From Nocardioides sp. Arc9.136 (GTDB taxonomy: Bacteria > Actinomycetota > Actinomycetes > Propionibacteriales > Nocardioidaceae), in the NCBI RefSeq assembly GCF_030506255.1, contig NZ_CP113431.1, positions 744,001 to 808,000 on the forward strand: a stretch of DNA of 64,000 nucleotides, read 5' to 3'. Made by a program: the position numbers and the translations under genes. This document shows, in pieces, positions 5,934 to 15,535 of the stretch. Positions within the stretch are counted from its first letter, which is position 1, and every line of letters begins with the position of its first letter. Below the pieces are notes generated by a model. The model made no database searches and was not told the origin of the DNA. It was given only the letters and a program-made list of their open reading frames with translations.

Positions 5934-7559
5934 ATGACTGCAGCACCCGTACCGACGAAGCGAGAACCCGTGACCCAGGCACCACCCGCGCCGACTGCTG
6001 CGCAGTCCGGCGAGATGACCCACCGCGAGATCCTCGAGGCCCTCTCCGGCCTCCTGCTGGCGATGTTCGTCGCCATGCTCTCCAGCACCGTGGTCAGCAA
6101 CGCCCTGCCACGCATCGTCACCGACCTCGAGGGCAGCCAGAGCGGCTACACCTGGGTCGTCGTGGCGACGCTGCTGACGATGACCGCGACGACGCCCATC
6201 TGGGGCAAGCTCGCCGACCTGTTCAGCAAGAAGATGCTGGTGCAGGTCGCGCTCGTCATCTTCGCCATCGGCTCGCTCATCGCCGGTCTCGCCCCCAACA
6301 TGGAGGTGCTGATCGGCGCCCGGGCCTTCCAGGGCCTCGGCGTCGGTGGTCTCACCGCGCTGGTCCAGGTCGTCATCGCCTCGATGGTGAGCCCGCGTGA
6401 GCGCGGCCGCTACTCCGGCTACATCGGTGCCGTCTTCGCCACCGCGACCGTGAGCGGCCCGCTGCTCGGCGGCCTGATCGTGGACTCCCCGCTCGGCTGG
6501 CGCGGGTGCTTCTACGTCGGCATCCCGGTCGCCCTGCTCGCCTTCGTCGTGCTGCAGCTCAAGCTGCATCTGCCGGTGGTCAGGCGGGACGTCAAGATCG
6601 ACTACACCGGCGCGACGCTGATCGTCGCGGGTGTCTCCATCCTGCTGATCTGGGTCTCCCTGGCCGGCGACCAGTTCGCCTGGGCCTCCGCCACCACCGC
6701 GGTCATGCTCGTCGCCGCGGCCGTGGTCATCGCCGCCGCGCTGTACGTCGAGGCGAAGGTCGCCAGCGAGCCGGTCGTCCCGCTGCGCCTCTTCCGCGAC
6801 CGCACCACGTCGCTGGCCACGCTGGCCTCGGTGATGATCGGTGTCGCGATGTTCGGCTCGACGGTCTACCTGAGCCAGTACTTCCAGATGTCGCGGGGCA
6901 TGTCCCCGACCCACGCGGGCCTGATGTCGATCTGCATGGTCGGCGGCCTGCTCGTCTCGAGCATCGTCTCCGGCAAGGTCATCACCGCCACGGGCCTGTG
7001 GAAGCGCTGGCTCGTCGGTGGCTCGGTCCTCGTCGTCGCCGGCTTCGCGCTGCTCGCGACCATCGACGCCGACACCTCCCTCGCCGTCGTCGGCCTGTTC
7101 ATGGCAGTCCTCGGCGTCGGCATGGGTGCGACCATGCAGAACCTCGTCCTGGCCGTGCAGAACAACGCCAAGGCCGCCGACCTCGGCGCCGCCAGCTCCG
7201 TCGTCGCGTTCTTCCGCTCCATCGGCGGCACGATCGGCGTGTCCGCCCTGGGTGCGCTCCTGGCCCACCAGGTCTCCGACCACATGGCCTCCGGCCTGCG
7301 CCGGCTCGGTGTCGACCCGGGTGCGGCCGGCGGCTCGGGCAGCATCCCGGACCTCGACCAGCTGCCCGCCCCGATCCGCTCGCTCTACGAGCAGAGCTTC
7401 GGCGACGCGACCGGCCACCTCTTCATGGTCTCGGTGCCCTTCGCGGTGGTCGCCCTCCTGTGCGTGCTCTTCATCAAGGAGGTGCCGCTGCGCACCAGCA
7501 CCGCGGACGTGCCGGACACCAAGGCGCCCGAGGCGACCGACGAGCTGAGCGCACGATGA
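5934..7559 (+). CDS. MFS multidrug efflux transporter, DHA2 (EmrB/QacA) family
   Basis: 541 residues with about 14 transmembrane helices, the length and topology of the DHA2 drug:H+ antiporters. Motif A-like WGKLADLFSKK follows TM2, motif C-like GPLLGGLI is in TM5, and the N-terminal MFVAMLSSTVVSNALPRIVTDL helix is typical of EmrB/QacA-type exporters. It should sit in the cytoplasmic membrane and expel drugs; substrates cannot be told. ATG 5934 lacks a clear ribosome site; a GTG at 5970 is possible. It overlaps a MarR gene (ATGA), and its leader holds both an attenuator-like structure and a putative operator, so dual control by translation stress and repressor ligand is likely. Confidence 0.9.
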   Translation: MTAAPVPTKREPVTQAPPAPTAAQSGEMTHREILEALSGLLLAMFVAMLSSTVVSNALPRIVTDLEGSQSGYTWVVVATLLTMTATTPIWGKLADLFSKKMLVQVALVIFAIGSLIAGLAPNMEVLIGARAFQGLGVGGLTALVQVVIASMVSPRERGRYSGYIGAVFATATVSGPLLGGLIVDSPLGWRGCFYVGIPVALLAFVVLQLKLHLPVVRRDVKIDYTGATLIVAGVSILLIWVSLAGDQFAWASATTAVMLVAAAVVIAAALYVEAKVASEPVVPLRLFRDRTTSLATLASVMIGVAMFGSTVYLSQYFQMSRGMSPTHAGLMSICMVGGLLVSSIVSGKVITATGLWKRWLVGGSVLVVAGFALLATIDADTSLAVVGLFMAVLGVGMGATMQNLVLAVQNNAKAADLGAASSVVAFFRSIGGTIGVSALGALLAHQVSDHMASGLRRLGVDPGAAGGSGSIPDLDQLPAPIRSLYEQSFGDATGHLFMVSVPFAVVALLCVLFIKEVPLRTSTADVPDTKAPEATDELSAR

Positions 7560-8041
7560 CCACGGTCGCCTCGACACCCGCCGGTGGGCAGCCGGCCGTG
7601 ACCGACCGCGGCGAGTCGGTGCGCCGGCTCGAGCAGGAGGTCGGCGTCGTCATCCGCCGGGTGCGCCGCGTGATCGGCGAGCGCGCGCGGGCCGTCCACC
7701 CGGACCTGCAGCCCTCGTCGTACCTCATGCTCAGCTACCTGGTCGACCGCGGCCAGCTGCGGGCCTCGGAGATGGCCGAGGTCTTCGGCATCGACAAGGG
7801 CGCGATCAGCCGGCAGGTCCAGCACCTGATGGACCTGCAGCTGATCGACCGGTCGCCGGACCCGAAGGACGGCCGGGCCACGCTGCTGTCGGCCAGCGAG
7901 GACGCGGTGCGCCGGCTCGACGAGGTCGCCGCGATGCGGCGCCAGTACCTCGACGAGCGGCTCGGTGACTGGTCCGACGAGGAGCTCGCCGACTTCGCGG
8001 ACACCCTCGCCCGCTACAACCGGACGCTGGGCCTGGAGTAG
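7556..8041 (+). CDS. MarR family transcriptional regulator
   Basis: 161 residues, winged helix-turn-helix. SYLMLSYLVDRGQLRASEMAEVFGIDKGAISRQVQHL is helix 3 to the recognition helix, and DPKDGRATLLSAS is the wing with its conserved D-x-R. ATG 7556 overlaps the transporter stop (ATGA), so the two form an operon. By family precedent it represses the operon and is released by a transported drug. The most likely site is the GTTG-N7-CAAC inverted repeat at 5904-5925. Confidence 0.92.
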   Translation: MTTVASTPAGGQPAVTDRGESVRRLEQEVGVVIRRVRRVIGERARAVHPDLQPSSYLMLSYLVDRGQLRASEMAEVFGIDKGAISRQVQHLMDLQLIDRSPDPKDGRATLLSASEDAVRRLDEVAAMRRQYLDERLGDWSDEELADFADTLARYNRTLGLE

Positions 8042-8058
8042 GCCCGTCCGACCCGCCT

Positions 8059-8100
8059 CGTGATGCCCAGCGCGCGCCCCGGCGCGCGCTGGGCATCACG
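8059..8100. terminator. 20-bp perfect palindrome, terminator and dispersed repeat copy 1
   Basis: Two 20-bp arms (8059-8078 and 8081-8100) with only CC between them lie between the marR stop and the convergent glucosidase stop. Left arm begins CGTGATGCCCAG. A near copy lies at 61387-61438, so this is both a bidirectional terminator and a member of a dispersed palindromic repeat. Confidence 0.75.
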
Positions 8101-8111
8101 TGCGTCGGGGG

Positions 8112-9749
8112 TCAGCCCGCGAGCCAGGCGGCGGTGTCGGGCGCGAGGCCGTCCACGACCGGACCGCTCGCGAGCAGCAGCTCACCCTCGGGCAGCGGCA
8201 CCGTCTCGTCGCCGCAGTTGACCACCACCGTGACCGGTCCGCGGCGGAAGGCCAGCACGTCGTCGTGGCCGCTGGCCAGGACCTCGACGTCGTCGCCCGC
8301 GGTGGTGGCGAAGGTTCGCCGCGCGGCCAGCGCCGAGCGGTAGAACGCCAGCGTGGAGTGGGGGTCGCCCGCCTGGGCCTCCACGCTCAGCGGGGCCCAG
8401 TCCGACGGCTGGGGGAGCCAGGGCTGCTCGGTGCCCGGGCCGAACCCGAACGGCGGCGCGTCGCCGCTCCACGGCACCGGGACGCGGCAGCCGTCGCGGC
8501 CGACCTCGCCGGTGCGGAACCACGAGGGGTCCTGCCGGAACTCCGGCTCCACGTCGACCTGCTCGAGGCCGAGCTCCTCGCCCTCGTAGAGGTAGGAGGA
8601 GCCGGGGAGGGCGAGCATCGCCAGCGTCGCGGCGCGGGCCCGCGCCAGGCCGGTCGCGCCGCCGCCGTACCGCGTGACGTGCCGGACGACGTCGTGGTTG
8701 CTGAGCACCCAGGTGGGGGAGGCGCCCACCGGGGCGACCGCCTCGAGCGTGCCGGTGATGACGTCGGCGAACGCCTTGGCCGACCACGGCGCGAGCAGCC
8801 AGGCGAAGTTGAACGACTGCTGCATCTCGTCGGGCCGCACGAACCGCGCCATCGACTCCGGCGTCTGCGTCCACGCCTCGGCCACCATCATCCGGTCGCC
8901 GTCGTACTCCTCGAGGACGGCGTGCCAGCGGCGGTAGACGTCGTGCACCTCGGGCTGGTCCCACATCGGCTCGTCGCGCAGGGTGCGCTCGACCATCGAG
9001 TGCTCCTCGTTGATCGGGGCGCCGCTGCCGAGCTCCTCGCCCTCGCCGACCTCCTGGTCGCGCAGGCCCTCCTCCTTGACCAGCCCGTGGGCCACGTCGA
9101 CGCGGAACCCGTCCACGCCGCGGTCGAGCCAGAAGCGCAGCACGTCGGCGAACATGTCGCCGACCTCGGGGTTGCGCCAGTCGAAGTCGGGCTGGCTGGA
9201 GTCGAAGAGGTGGAGGTACCACTGCCCGTCGGGCAGCTGGGTCCACGCCGGGCCGCCGAAGACCGAGAGCCAGTTGTTCGGCGGCTCGCCGGGGCGGTCG
9301 GCGGGGGACTCGCGGAAGATGTAGCGGGCACGCTCGGGGCTGCCCGGCTCCGCGGCGAGCGCCGCCTGGAACCACACGTGCTCGTTCGAGCTGTGGTTGG
9401 GGACCAGGTCGACGATCACCTTCAGGCCCAGGTCGTGCGCGGTCGCGACGAGGGTGTCGGCGTCGGCGAGGGTGCCGAAGCGCGGGTCGACGTCGCAGTA
9501 GTCCGCCACGTCGTACCCGTGGTCGTGCTGCGGGGAGGTGTAGAACGGCGTGATCCACAGGGCGTCCACCCCGAGGTCGCGCAGGTACGGCAGCCGCGAG
9601 GTGATGCCGGGCAGGTCGCCGATGCCGTCACCGTCGCTGTCGGCGAAGCTGCGGACGTAGACCTGGTAGGTGACCGCGTGCCGCCACCACTCGGAGCCGG
9701 CTCCGGCGTCGGACGCATGGGTTGGATCGTTCAAAGCCATGCCCTCCAT
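8112..9749 (-). CDS. alpha-glucosidase / GH13 family hydrolase
   Basis: 545 residues, the size of GH13 alpha-glucosidases and oligo-1,6-glucosidases. The TIM-barrel signatures are DLVPNHSS (region I), GFRVDVAHG with nucleophile Asp218, MMVAEAW with acid/base Glu291, and VLSNHD with Asp353. The DSDGDGIGDLPGI calcium-loop-like segment near residue 38 is typical of the subfamily. It cleaves terminal alpha-glucosyl bonds of malto- or isomalto-oligosaccharides or sucrose-like substrates; no signal peptide, so cytosolic. ATG 9749 and ATG 9740 are both possible; the second has GGAGG too close upstream. No sugar transporter or LacI regulator adjoins. Confidence 0.9.
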   Translation of the reverse strand: MEGMALNDPTHASDAGAGSEWWRHAVTYQVYVRSFADSDGDGIGDLPGITSRLPYLRDLGVDALWITPFYTSPQHDHGYDVADYCDVDPRFGTLADADTLVATAHDLGLKVIVDLVPNHSSNEHVWFQAALAAEPGSPERARYIFRESPADRPGEPPNNWLSVFGGPAWTQLPDGQWYLHLFDSSQPDFDWRNPEVGDMFADVLRFWLDRGVDGFRVDVAHGLVKEEGLRDQEVGEGEELGSGAPINEEHSMVERTLRDEPMWDQPEVHDVYRRWHAVLEEYDGDRMMVAEAWTQTPESMARFVRPDEMQQSFNFAWLLAPWSAKAFADVITGTLEAVAPVGASPTWVLSNHDVVRHVTRYGGGATGLARARAATLAMLALPGSSYLYEGEELGLEQVDVEPEFRQDPSWFRTGEVGRDGCRVPVPWSGDAPPFGFGPGTEQPWLPQPSDWAPLSVEAQAGDPHSTLAFYRSALAARRTFATTAGDDVEVLASGHDDVLAFRRGPVTVVVNCGDETVPLPEGELLLASGPVVDGLAPDTAAWLAG

Positions 9750-9779
9750 GAAACCAGACGGCGCTCGCCCACCGGAGCG

Positions 9780-10499
9780 TCAGCCGAAGGTGGCCGGGTC
9801 GATCTCGAACCACACCTGCTCGGCGGCCGCGAGCAGCTCGCCGTCGCCGGTGCGCAGGGCGGTCGCCGTGTGGTGGCGACGGCCGTCGCGGCGGCGCACC
9901 GCGCCGGTGACGACGTGCTCGGCGCCGGCCTCTGGCAGCGCCACCACCCGCGCGGTCATCGAGCCGAGCACCATCGCGCGCTCGCCGATCCCGGCCGCCC
10001 ACGCGCCGGCGCAGTCGATCGCGGACCAGGTCGCCTCGACCGAGGTGTGGTCGGGGTGCGGGGTCCAGGGCGCCGCGACCAGGCCGTCGGCGACCGGCCC
10101 GGGGAAGATCCGCAGGCCGTCGCCGGCGGCCCGCTCGGTGCCGCACGAGAAGCAGTGGCCGAACGGGTGGCTGCCGAAGCCGGCGTACGCCGCCGCGGCG
10201 GCACGGGCGTGCTCGGGCGCGACCGGCTCGAGCGGGTCGGGCAGCGGCTCGGCGGCCGGCCGGGCCTGCAGGACGACCTCGCCGCCCCGCAGCGCCACCG
10301 TCCAGCCGTCGCGCTCGGCGACCTCCATCGGCTCCTCCAGCGGCGGCGGCTTGCGCAGCCGCACCTCGACGGCTCCGGTCCCGCCGACCCGCGCCGCGAC
10401 CGCCCCGGCGCACCAACCTCCGTTGCCCGAGCCCGGCGGGCCGTTGAAGCGGGCGGGGACGAGCAGGGGAGCGGCGCCGGGCGAGGTGGAGGTGGTCAC
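9780..10499 (-). CDS. thioesterase-like (hotdog) family protein
   Basis: About 239 residues from GTG 10499. The N-terminal RFNGPPGSGNGGWCAG and later SHPFGHCFSCGTER blocks are characteristic of an actinobacterial double-hotdog thioesterase-like family. A catalytic residue cannot be assigned from sequence alone. It starts 19 bp after the photolyase stop on the same strand and may be cotranscribed with it. An ATG at 10553 within the photolyase end is in frame and would add 18 residues; GTG is preferred because the family usually starts near the hotdog fold. Substrate unknown. Confidence 0.7.
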   Translation of the reverse strand: MTTSTSPGAAPLLVPARFNGPPGSGNGGWCAGAVAARVGGTGAVEVRLRKPPPLEEPMEVAERDGWTVALRGGEVVLQARPAAEPLPDPLEPVAPEHARAAAAAYAGFGSHPFGHCFSCGTERAAGDGLRIFPGPVADGLVAAPWTPHPDHTSVEATWSAIDCAGAWAAGIGERAMVLGSMTARVVALPEAGAEHVVTGAVRRRDGRRHHTATALRTGDGELLAAAEQVWFEIDPATFG

Positions 10500-10518
10500 C
10501 CGGGGCAGTCTGCCGACC

Positions 10519-11913
10519 TCACCGGATCCGCTCCCACCGGGCCAGCGCCTCACGGCGCTCCTCGGCGTGGTCGACGACCGGCTCGGGGTAGCCCACCGCC
10601 GCTCGCACCTCGCTCGACGGCTCGTGCGGGTCGGGCACCTGCTCGGGGTCGGCGAGCTCGGCGACCCAGCGCCGGACGTAGGAGCCGTCGGGGTCGAACT
10701 TGCGGCCCTGGCCGGTGGGGTTGAAGACGCGGAAGAACGGCGAGGGGTCGGTGCCGGAGCCGGCCACCCACTGCCAGCCGTGGTTGTTGGAGGCCAGGTC
10801 GCCGTCGGCCAGCCAGTGCAGGAAGTGCCGGGCGCCGTGCTGCCACTCCACGTGCAGGTCCTTGACCAGGAAGCTCGCGGTGATCATCCGGACCCGGTTG
10901 TGCATCCAGCCGACCGAGCGCAGCTGCCGCATCCCGGCGTCCACGACCGGGAAGCCGGTGCGACCCTCCTGCCAGGCCGCGAACAGCTCGCCGGGCTCGT
11001 CGTAGGCGAGGTTCGCGTACTGCGTCTTGTAGTACTCCCGCGCGGTGCGCGGCTGGTGCCAGAGCACGTCGGCGTAGAACTCCCGCCACCCCAGCTCCTT
11101 GGCGTACGTCGCCGCGCCGGTGCTCCGCCTCCGGGCGAGGTCGGCCAGCAGCTGCCGGGGGTGCACCTCGCCGTACTTCAGGTGCACCGACATCCGCGAG
11201 GTGCCGTCCGTGCCCGGGAGGTTCCGCTCCTCGTCGTAGTCGTCGACCCGGTGCTCGAGGAAGTCGGCCCACCGGTCCCGGGTGGCGTCCTCGCCGGCCT
11301 CGGGCAGCTCGAGCCCCGGGGGGAGCGGGGGGTCGGGGATCCCGGTGGTGTCCGCCTCGAGCGCCACCCACGCCCCGTGGCGCGGTGCCGGCACCGGGTC
11401 GGGCCGCTCCTGCTGCTGCCAGGCCCGGTAGAACGGCGTGAACACGCGGTAGTGGTCGCCCGAGCCGTTGACGACCTCGCCGGGCGGCACGGCGTACGGC
11501 GACCCGGTGCGGACCAGCTCGACGCCGGCCTCGCCCAGCGCCCGCTCGACCGCCTCGTCGCGCCGGCGGCCGTAGGGACCGAAGTCCGCCGCCACGTGCA
11601 CCCGGGCGGCGCCGACGGCCCGGGCGGCGAGGGGCACGCGGCGTGCCGGGTCGCCGCGGACCACCTGCAGGCCGGGTGCCCCCAGCGCGCGCAGGCCCGC
11701 GTCGAGGGCCCGCAACGAGGCGGCCAGGTAGGCGCGCCGGCTCGGCCCGGCCGGCCCCCACAGGTGCGGGTCGAGGACGAACAGCGGGAGCACCGCCCCC
11801 TCCGCACACGCCTCGAGCAGCGCCGGGTTGTCGCGCAGCCGCAGGTCGCGCCGGAACCACATGATCGTGCGCCGCCCGTCGGGGTCCGTGCTGGCCGGAG
11901 AGTCTGAGGTCAC
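10519..11913 (-). CDS. phrB: deoxyribodipyrimidine photolyase
   Basis: 464 residues. IMWFRRDLRLRDNPAL opens the N-terminal antenna domain; the FAD-binding domain shows SRMSVHLKYGEVHPRQ, TGFPVVDAGMRQL, GWMHNRVRMITASFLVKDL and the DGDLASNNHGWQWVAGSGTDPSPFFRVFNP block, which is diagnostic of class I CPD photolyases. It repairs UV cyclobutane dimers with blue light. GTG 11913 is chosen: GGAGGGG lies about 10 nt upstream and it gives 17 residues before WFRRDLRL; the ATG at 11862 would truncate that motif. It is divergent from ideR. A function as cryptochrome is less likely given the intact repair motifs. Confidence 0.92.
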   Translation of the reverse strand: MTSDSPASTDPDGRRTIMWFRRDLRLRDNPALLEACAEGAVLPLFVLDPHLWGPAGPSRRAYLAASLRALDAGLRALGAPGLQVVRGDPARRVPLAARAVGAARVHVAADFGPYGRRRDEAVERALGEAGVELVRTGSPYAVPPGEVVNGSGDHYRVFTPFYRAWQQQERPDPVPAPRHGAWVALEADTTGIPDPPLPPGLELPEAGEDATRDRWADFLEHRVDDYDEERNLPGTDGTSRMSVHLKYGEVHPRQLLADLARRRSTGAATYAKELGWREFYADVLWHQPRTAREYYKTQYANLAYDEPGELFAAWQEGRTGFPVVDAGMRQLRSVGWMHNRVRMITASFLVKDLHVEWQHGARHFLHWLADGDLASNNHGWQWVAGSGTDPSPFFRVFNPTGQGRKFDPDGSYVRRWVAELADPEQVPDPHEPSSEVRAAVGYPEPVVDHAEERREALARWERIR

Positions 11914-11970
11914 GTCTGGCACGCCCCTCCGGTGCCCAGCGAGGTGCCGCGGCATGGCCGATGGGACACA

Positions 11971-12666
11971 ATGAGCGGCGTGAGCGACCTGATCGACACC
12001 ACCGAGATGTACCTCCGGACCATCTACGAGCTGGTCGAGGAAGGGATCGTCCCGCTGCGTGCCCGGATCGCCGAGCGTCTCCACCAGAGCGGCCCGACGG
12101 TCTCCCAGACCGTCGCCCGGATGGAGCGGGACGGGCTGGTGACCGTCGAGGGCGACCGCCACCTGGAGCTCACCGACGAGGGCCGGCGCCTCGCCGTGCG
12201 GGTCATGCGCAAGCACCGGCTGGCCGAGCGGCTGCTGACCGACGTCATCGGCCTGGACTGGGAGCTGGTCCACGAGGAGGCGTGCCGTTGGGAGCACGTC
12301 ATGTCCGAGACCGTCGAGCGCCGCCTGCTCGAGCTGCTCGACCACCCCACGGAGTCGCCGTACGGCAACCCCATCCCGGGCCTGGCCGAGCTGGGCCAGG
12401 AGTCGCTCCCCGAGAGCTTCATGGACGGCGTCGAGCCGCTCTCCCGCGCCGCGGGCTCGGCCGAGGGTCGCGTGCTGGTGCGCCGCATCTCCGAGGAGAT
12501 GCAGAAGGACGAGGTCCTGATGAGCGCGCTGCGCCGCGTCGGCGCGCTGCCGGACAAGACCGTCACCGTGATCGCGACCGGCGAGGGCGTGCTGATCGGT
12601 TCCGGCGGCGAGACCGCCGAGATCGTCCCCGAGGCCGCGAACCACATCTTCGTCCGCCAGCTCTGA
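11971..12666 (+). CDS. ideR: iron-dependent repressor IdeR/DtxR
   Basis: 231 residues. LIDTTEMYLRTIYEL opens the DNA-binding domain. All metal ligands of IdeR are present with a shift of three: Met13, Cys105, Glu108 and His109 for the primary site, and His82, Glu86 and His101 for the ancillary site. A C-terminal SH3-like domain follows from about residue 150. With Fe2+ it represses siderophore and iron-uptake genes and can activate storage genes. ATG 11971 has no ribosome site and the family start is at this point, so a leaderless message is likely. No iron-uptake gene is adjacent. Confidence 0.95.
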   Translation: MSGVSDLIDTTEMYLRTIYELVEEGIVPLRARIAERLHQSGPTVSQTVARMERDGLVTVEGDRHLELTDEGRRLAVRVMRKHRLAERLLTDVIGLDWELVHEEACRWEHVMSETVERRLLELLDHPTESPYGNPIPGLAELGQESLPESFMDGVEPLSRAAGSAEGRVLVRRISEEMQKDEVLMSALRRVGALPDKTVTVIATGEGVLIGSGGETAEIVPEAANHIFVRQL

Positions 12667-12838
12667 GGCGCAGCGGGCACGAAGCCCCGGAGGGTCGGAC
12701 CTCCCCCTCTCGTCGGCACCGGCCGGCCGGACCTGAGCGTTCTGGTCCCGACCAGTGCCGAGGGTCCCTTCCGGTCTGGACACCATCGCCCTAAAGTGGG
12801 TACCGGCGTCACCGTTCCCCCCGCGGTGCGTTGTAGGC

Positions 12839-12862
12839 ACGGTCGCCGGGGGCGGCGACCGT
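12839..12862 (+). promoter_or_regulatory. 5' leader hairpin before the gene at 12881
   Basis: ACGGTCGCC (12839-12847) and GGCGACCGT (12854-12862) form a perfect 9-bp stem ending 18 nt before the GTG 12881 and just before its GGGGAGAG ribosome site. A weak promoter, TTCCGG-N17-TAAAGT (12769-12797), lies upstream. The remaining 12667-12768 shows nothing clear. Confidence 0.4.
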
Positions 12863-13148
12863 TCTCTGAGGGGAGAGACCGTGCACCGTCTGATGACGCC
12901 TGACCGCGCGACCGGGGCCGGCCGCGTGCGGGTGGCGCACTCGTCGACATCGCTGAGCCACGGCCTGGAGCCGCACGAGGCGGTCGTCCTGGCCGGCTCC
13001 GACGGCGAGCAGCACCTCGCCGTGGTGGCCGACATCGAGTTCGAGCTCGAGGACACCGTCTACGTGCTCGAGGTCGGCGCCCGAGTGCCGCCGGAGACCG
13101 CGGACCGGTTGGTCGCCGGCGCAGGCGAGCCCGCCGGCGAGGAGGGCG

Positions 13149-14032
<884 letters not shown>

Positions 14033-14036
<4 letters not shown>

Positions 14037-14302
14037 CGGCCGTAGCGCAGCGCGGCCCGGGCGCGCGCCTTGTCCGCCTCCACCTCGCGGTTCTTCGGCG
14101 GTGCGGTGGTGACGAGGTCCTCGAGCAGGTGCTGGGTGATGTGCGCAATCTCGGCGACGGCCCGGTCGAACGTCGCCTGGTTGGCCTGCGAGGGCTTGGT
14201 GGTGCCGCTGACCTTGCGGACGTACTGCAGGGCCGCCGCGGTGACCTCGTCGCCGGTCGCCGGCGGCTCGAAGTTGTTGAGGGGGCGGATGTTCCGGCAC
14301 AT
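14033..14302 (-). CDS. DUF2277 family protein
   Basis: 89 residues beginning MCRNIRPLNNFEPPATGDEV, the diagnostic N-terminus of DUF2277 (PF10041), with Cys2 conserved. Function unknown; the family is widespread in actinobacteria as a single small helical domain. GGAGG lies 4-5 nt before ATG 14302. It is coupled to the sirtuin by a 4-nt overlap and divergent, with only 22 bp between, from the saccharopine-dehydrogenase-like gene. Confidence 0.9.
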
Positions 14303-14324
14303 GCCTCCAGCGTACGTTTCAGCC

Positions 14325-15524
14325 ATGGCCAGCGACCGCGCTCCCGACCGCGCCCACGACGTCGTCCTCCTCGGCGCCACCGGCTTCACCGGCGGGCTGA
14401 CCGCCGAGTACCTCGCCCGGCACGCCCCCGAGGGGCTGCGGTGGGCGATCGCCGGGCGCAACGCCGAGAAGCTGGCGCGGGTGCGCGACCGGCTGGCCCG
14501 CATCGAGCCGCGGCTGGCCGACCTACCCCTCCTGACGGCCGACAGCACCGACCCCGCCTCGCTCGCCGACCTCGCGGCCTCCACCCGGGTCGTCGTGACC
14601 ACCGTCGGGCCGTACCTCACCCACGGCGAGCCCCTGGTCGCCGCGTGCGCCGAGGCCGGCACCGACTACCTCGACCTCACCGGCGAGCCCGAGTTCGTCG
14701 ACCGGATGTTCACCGCGCACCACGAGGCCGCCCAGCGCAGCGGTGCCCGGATCGTGCACGCCTGCGGCTTCGACTCCGTCCCGCACGACCTCGGCGCCTT
14801 CTTCACCGTCCAGCAGCTCGCGCCGGTCGACGGCCCGCTCAGCCTGCGTGGCGTGGTGCGCGGCAGTGGCACGGTCTCCGGCGGCACCTTCCACTCCGCG
14901 ATGACGCAGTTCTCCCGCGCCCGGCAGATGCGCACGGCGTCGAGCGAGCGGCGGGCGCTGGAGAAGCGGCTCGGCCAGCGGCCCGAGGGCCGTTCGTCGC
15001 GGGCCGTCGCCGGCAAGCCGCACAAGGACCCGGTCACCGGCTACTGGCTGCTCCCGCTGCCCACGATCGACCCGTTCATCGTCGCGCGCAGCGGCGACGC
15101 CCTCGCGGCGTACGGTCCGGAGTTCCGCTACTCCCACTACGCCGGCACCAAGACCCTGCGGTACGCCGCGGGCGGAGCCGTCGGCGTGACCGCGCTGGCC
15201 GCCGCCGCGCAGGTCGGCCCCGTGCGCAACCTCCTGCTGAGCCGGATCAAGCAGGGCGAGGGCCCCGACGAGGCGCGGCGGGAGAGGTCGTGGTTCACCG
15301 TCGACTTCGTCGGCGAGTCCGGTGGCCGGACCGTGCGCACCCGCGTCTCGGGCGGTGATCCCGGGTACGGCGAGACCGCCACGATGCTCGCCGAGTCCGC
15401 GATGTGCCTGGCGCTCGACGACAACCCGCCCACCTCGGGGTCGGTCACCACGGCCGCGGCGATGGGCGAGCACCTGCTGGCCCGCCTGCAGGCCGCGGGG
15501 CTCCGCTTCGAGGTCCTCGACTGA
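14325..15524 (+). CDS. saccharopine dehydrogenase-like NAD(P)-binding protein (trans-acting enoyl reductase type)
   Basis: 399 residues. HDVVLLGATGFTGGLTAEYL is an N-terminal Rossmann GxTGFTG site and HACGFDSVPHDLGAF is a hallmark of the mycobacterial Rv2449c/Rv2953 group. Rv2953 is a trans-acting enoyl reductase for phenolic glycolipids; most members are uncharacterised oxidoreductases. A hydrophobic stretch near residue 290 (GGAVGVTALAAAA) may touch the membrane. No polyketide synthase is nearby, so a glycolipid role cannot be inferred. The start ATG 14325 lies only 22 bp from the divergent DUF2277 start. Confidence 0.85.
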   Translation: MASDRAPDRAHDVVLLGATGFTGGLTAEYLARHAPEGLRWAIAGRNAEKLARVRDRLARIEPRLADLPLLTADSTDPASLADLAASTRVVVTTVGPYLTHGEPLVAACAEAGTDYLDLTGEPEFVDRMFTAHHEAAQRSGARIVHACGFDSVPHDLGAFFTVQQLAPVDGPLSLRGVVRGSGTVSGGTFHSAMTQFSRARQMRTASSERRALEKRLGQRPEGRSSRAVAGKPHKDPVTGYWLLPLPTIDPFIVARSGDALAAYGPEFRYSHYAGTKTLRYAAGGAVGVTALAAAAQVGPVRNLLLSRIKQGEGPDEARRERSWFTVDFVGESGGRTVRTRVSGGDPGYGETATMLAESAMCLALDDNPPTSGSVTTAAAMGEHLLARLQAAGLRFEVLD

Positions 15525-15535
15525 GGGGAACCGGG

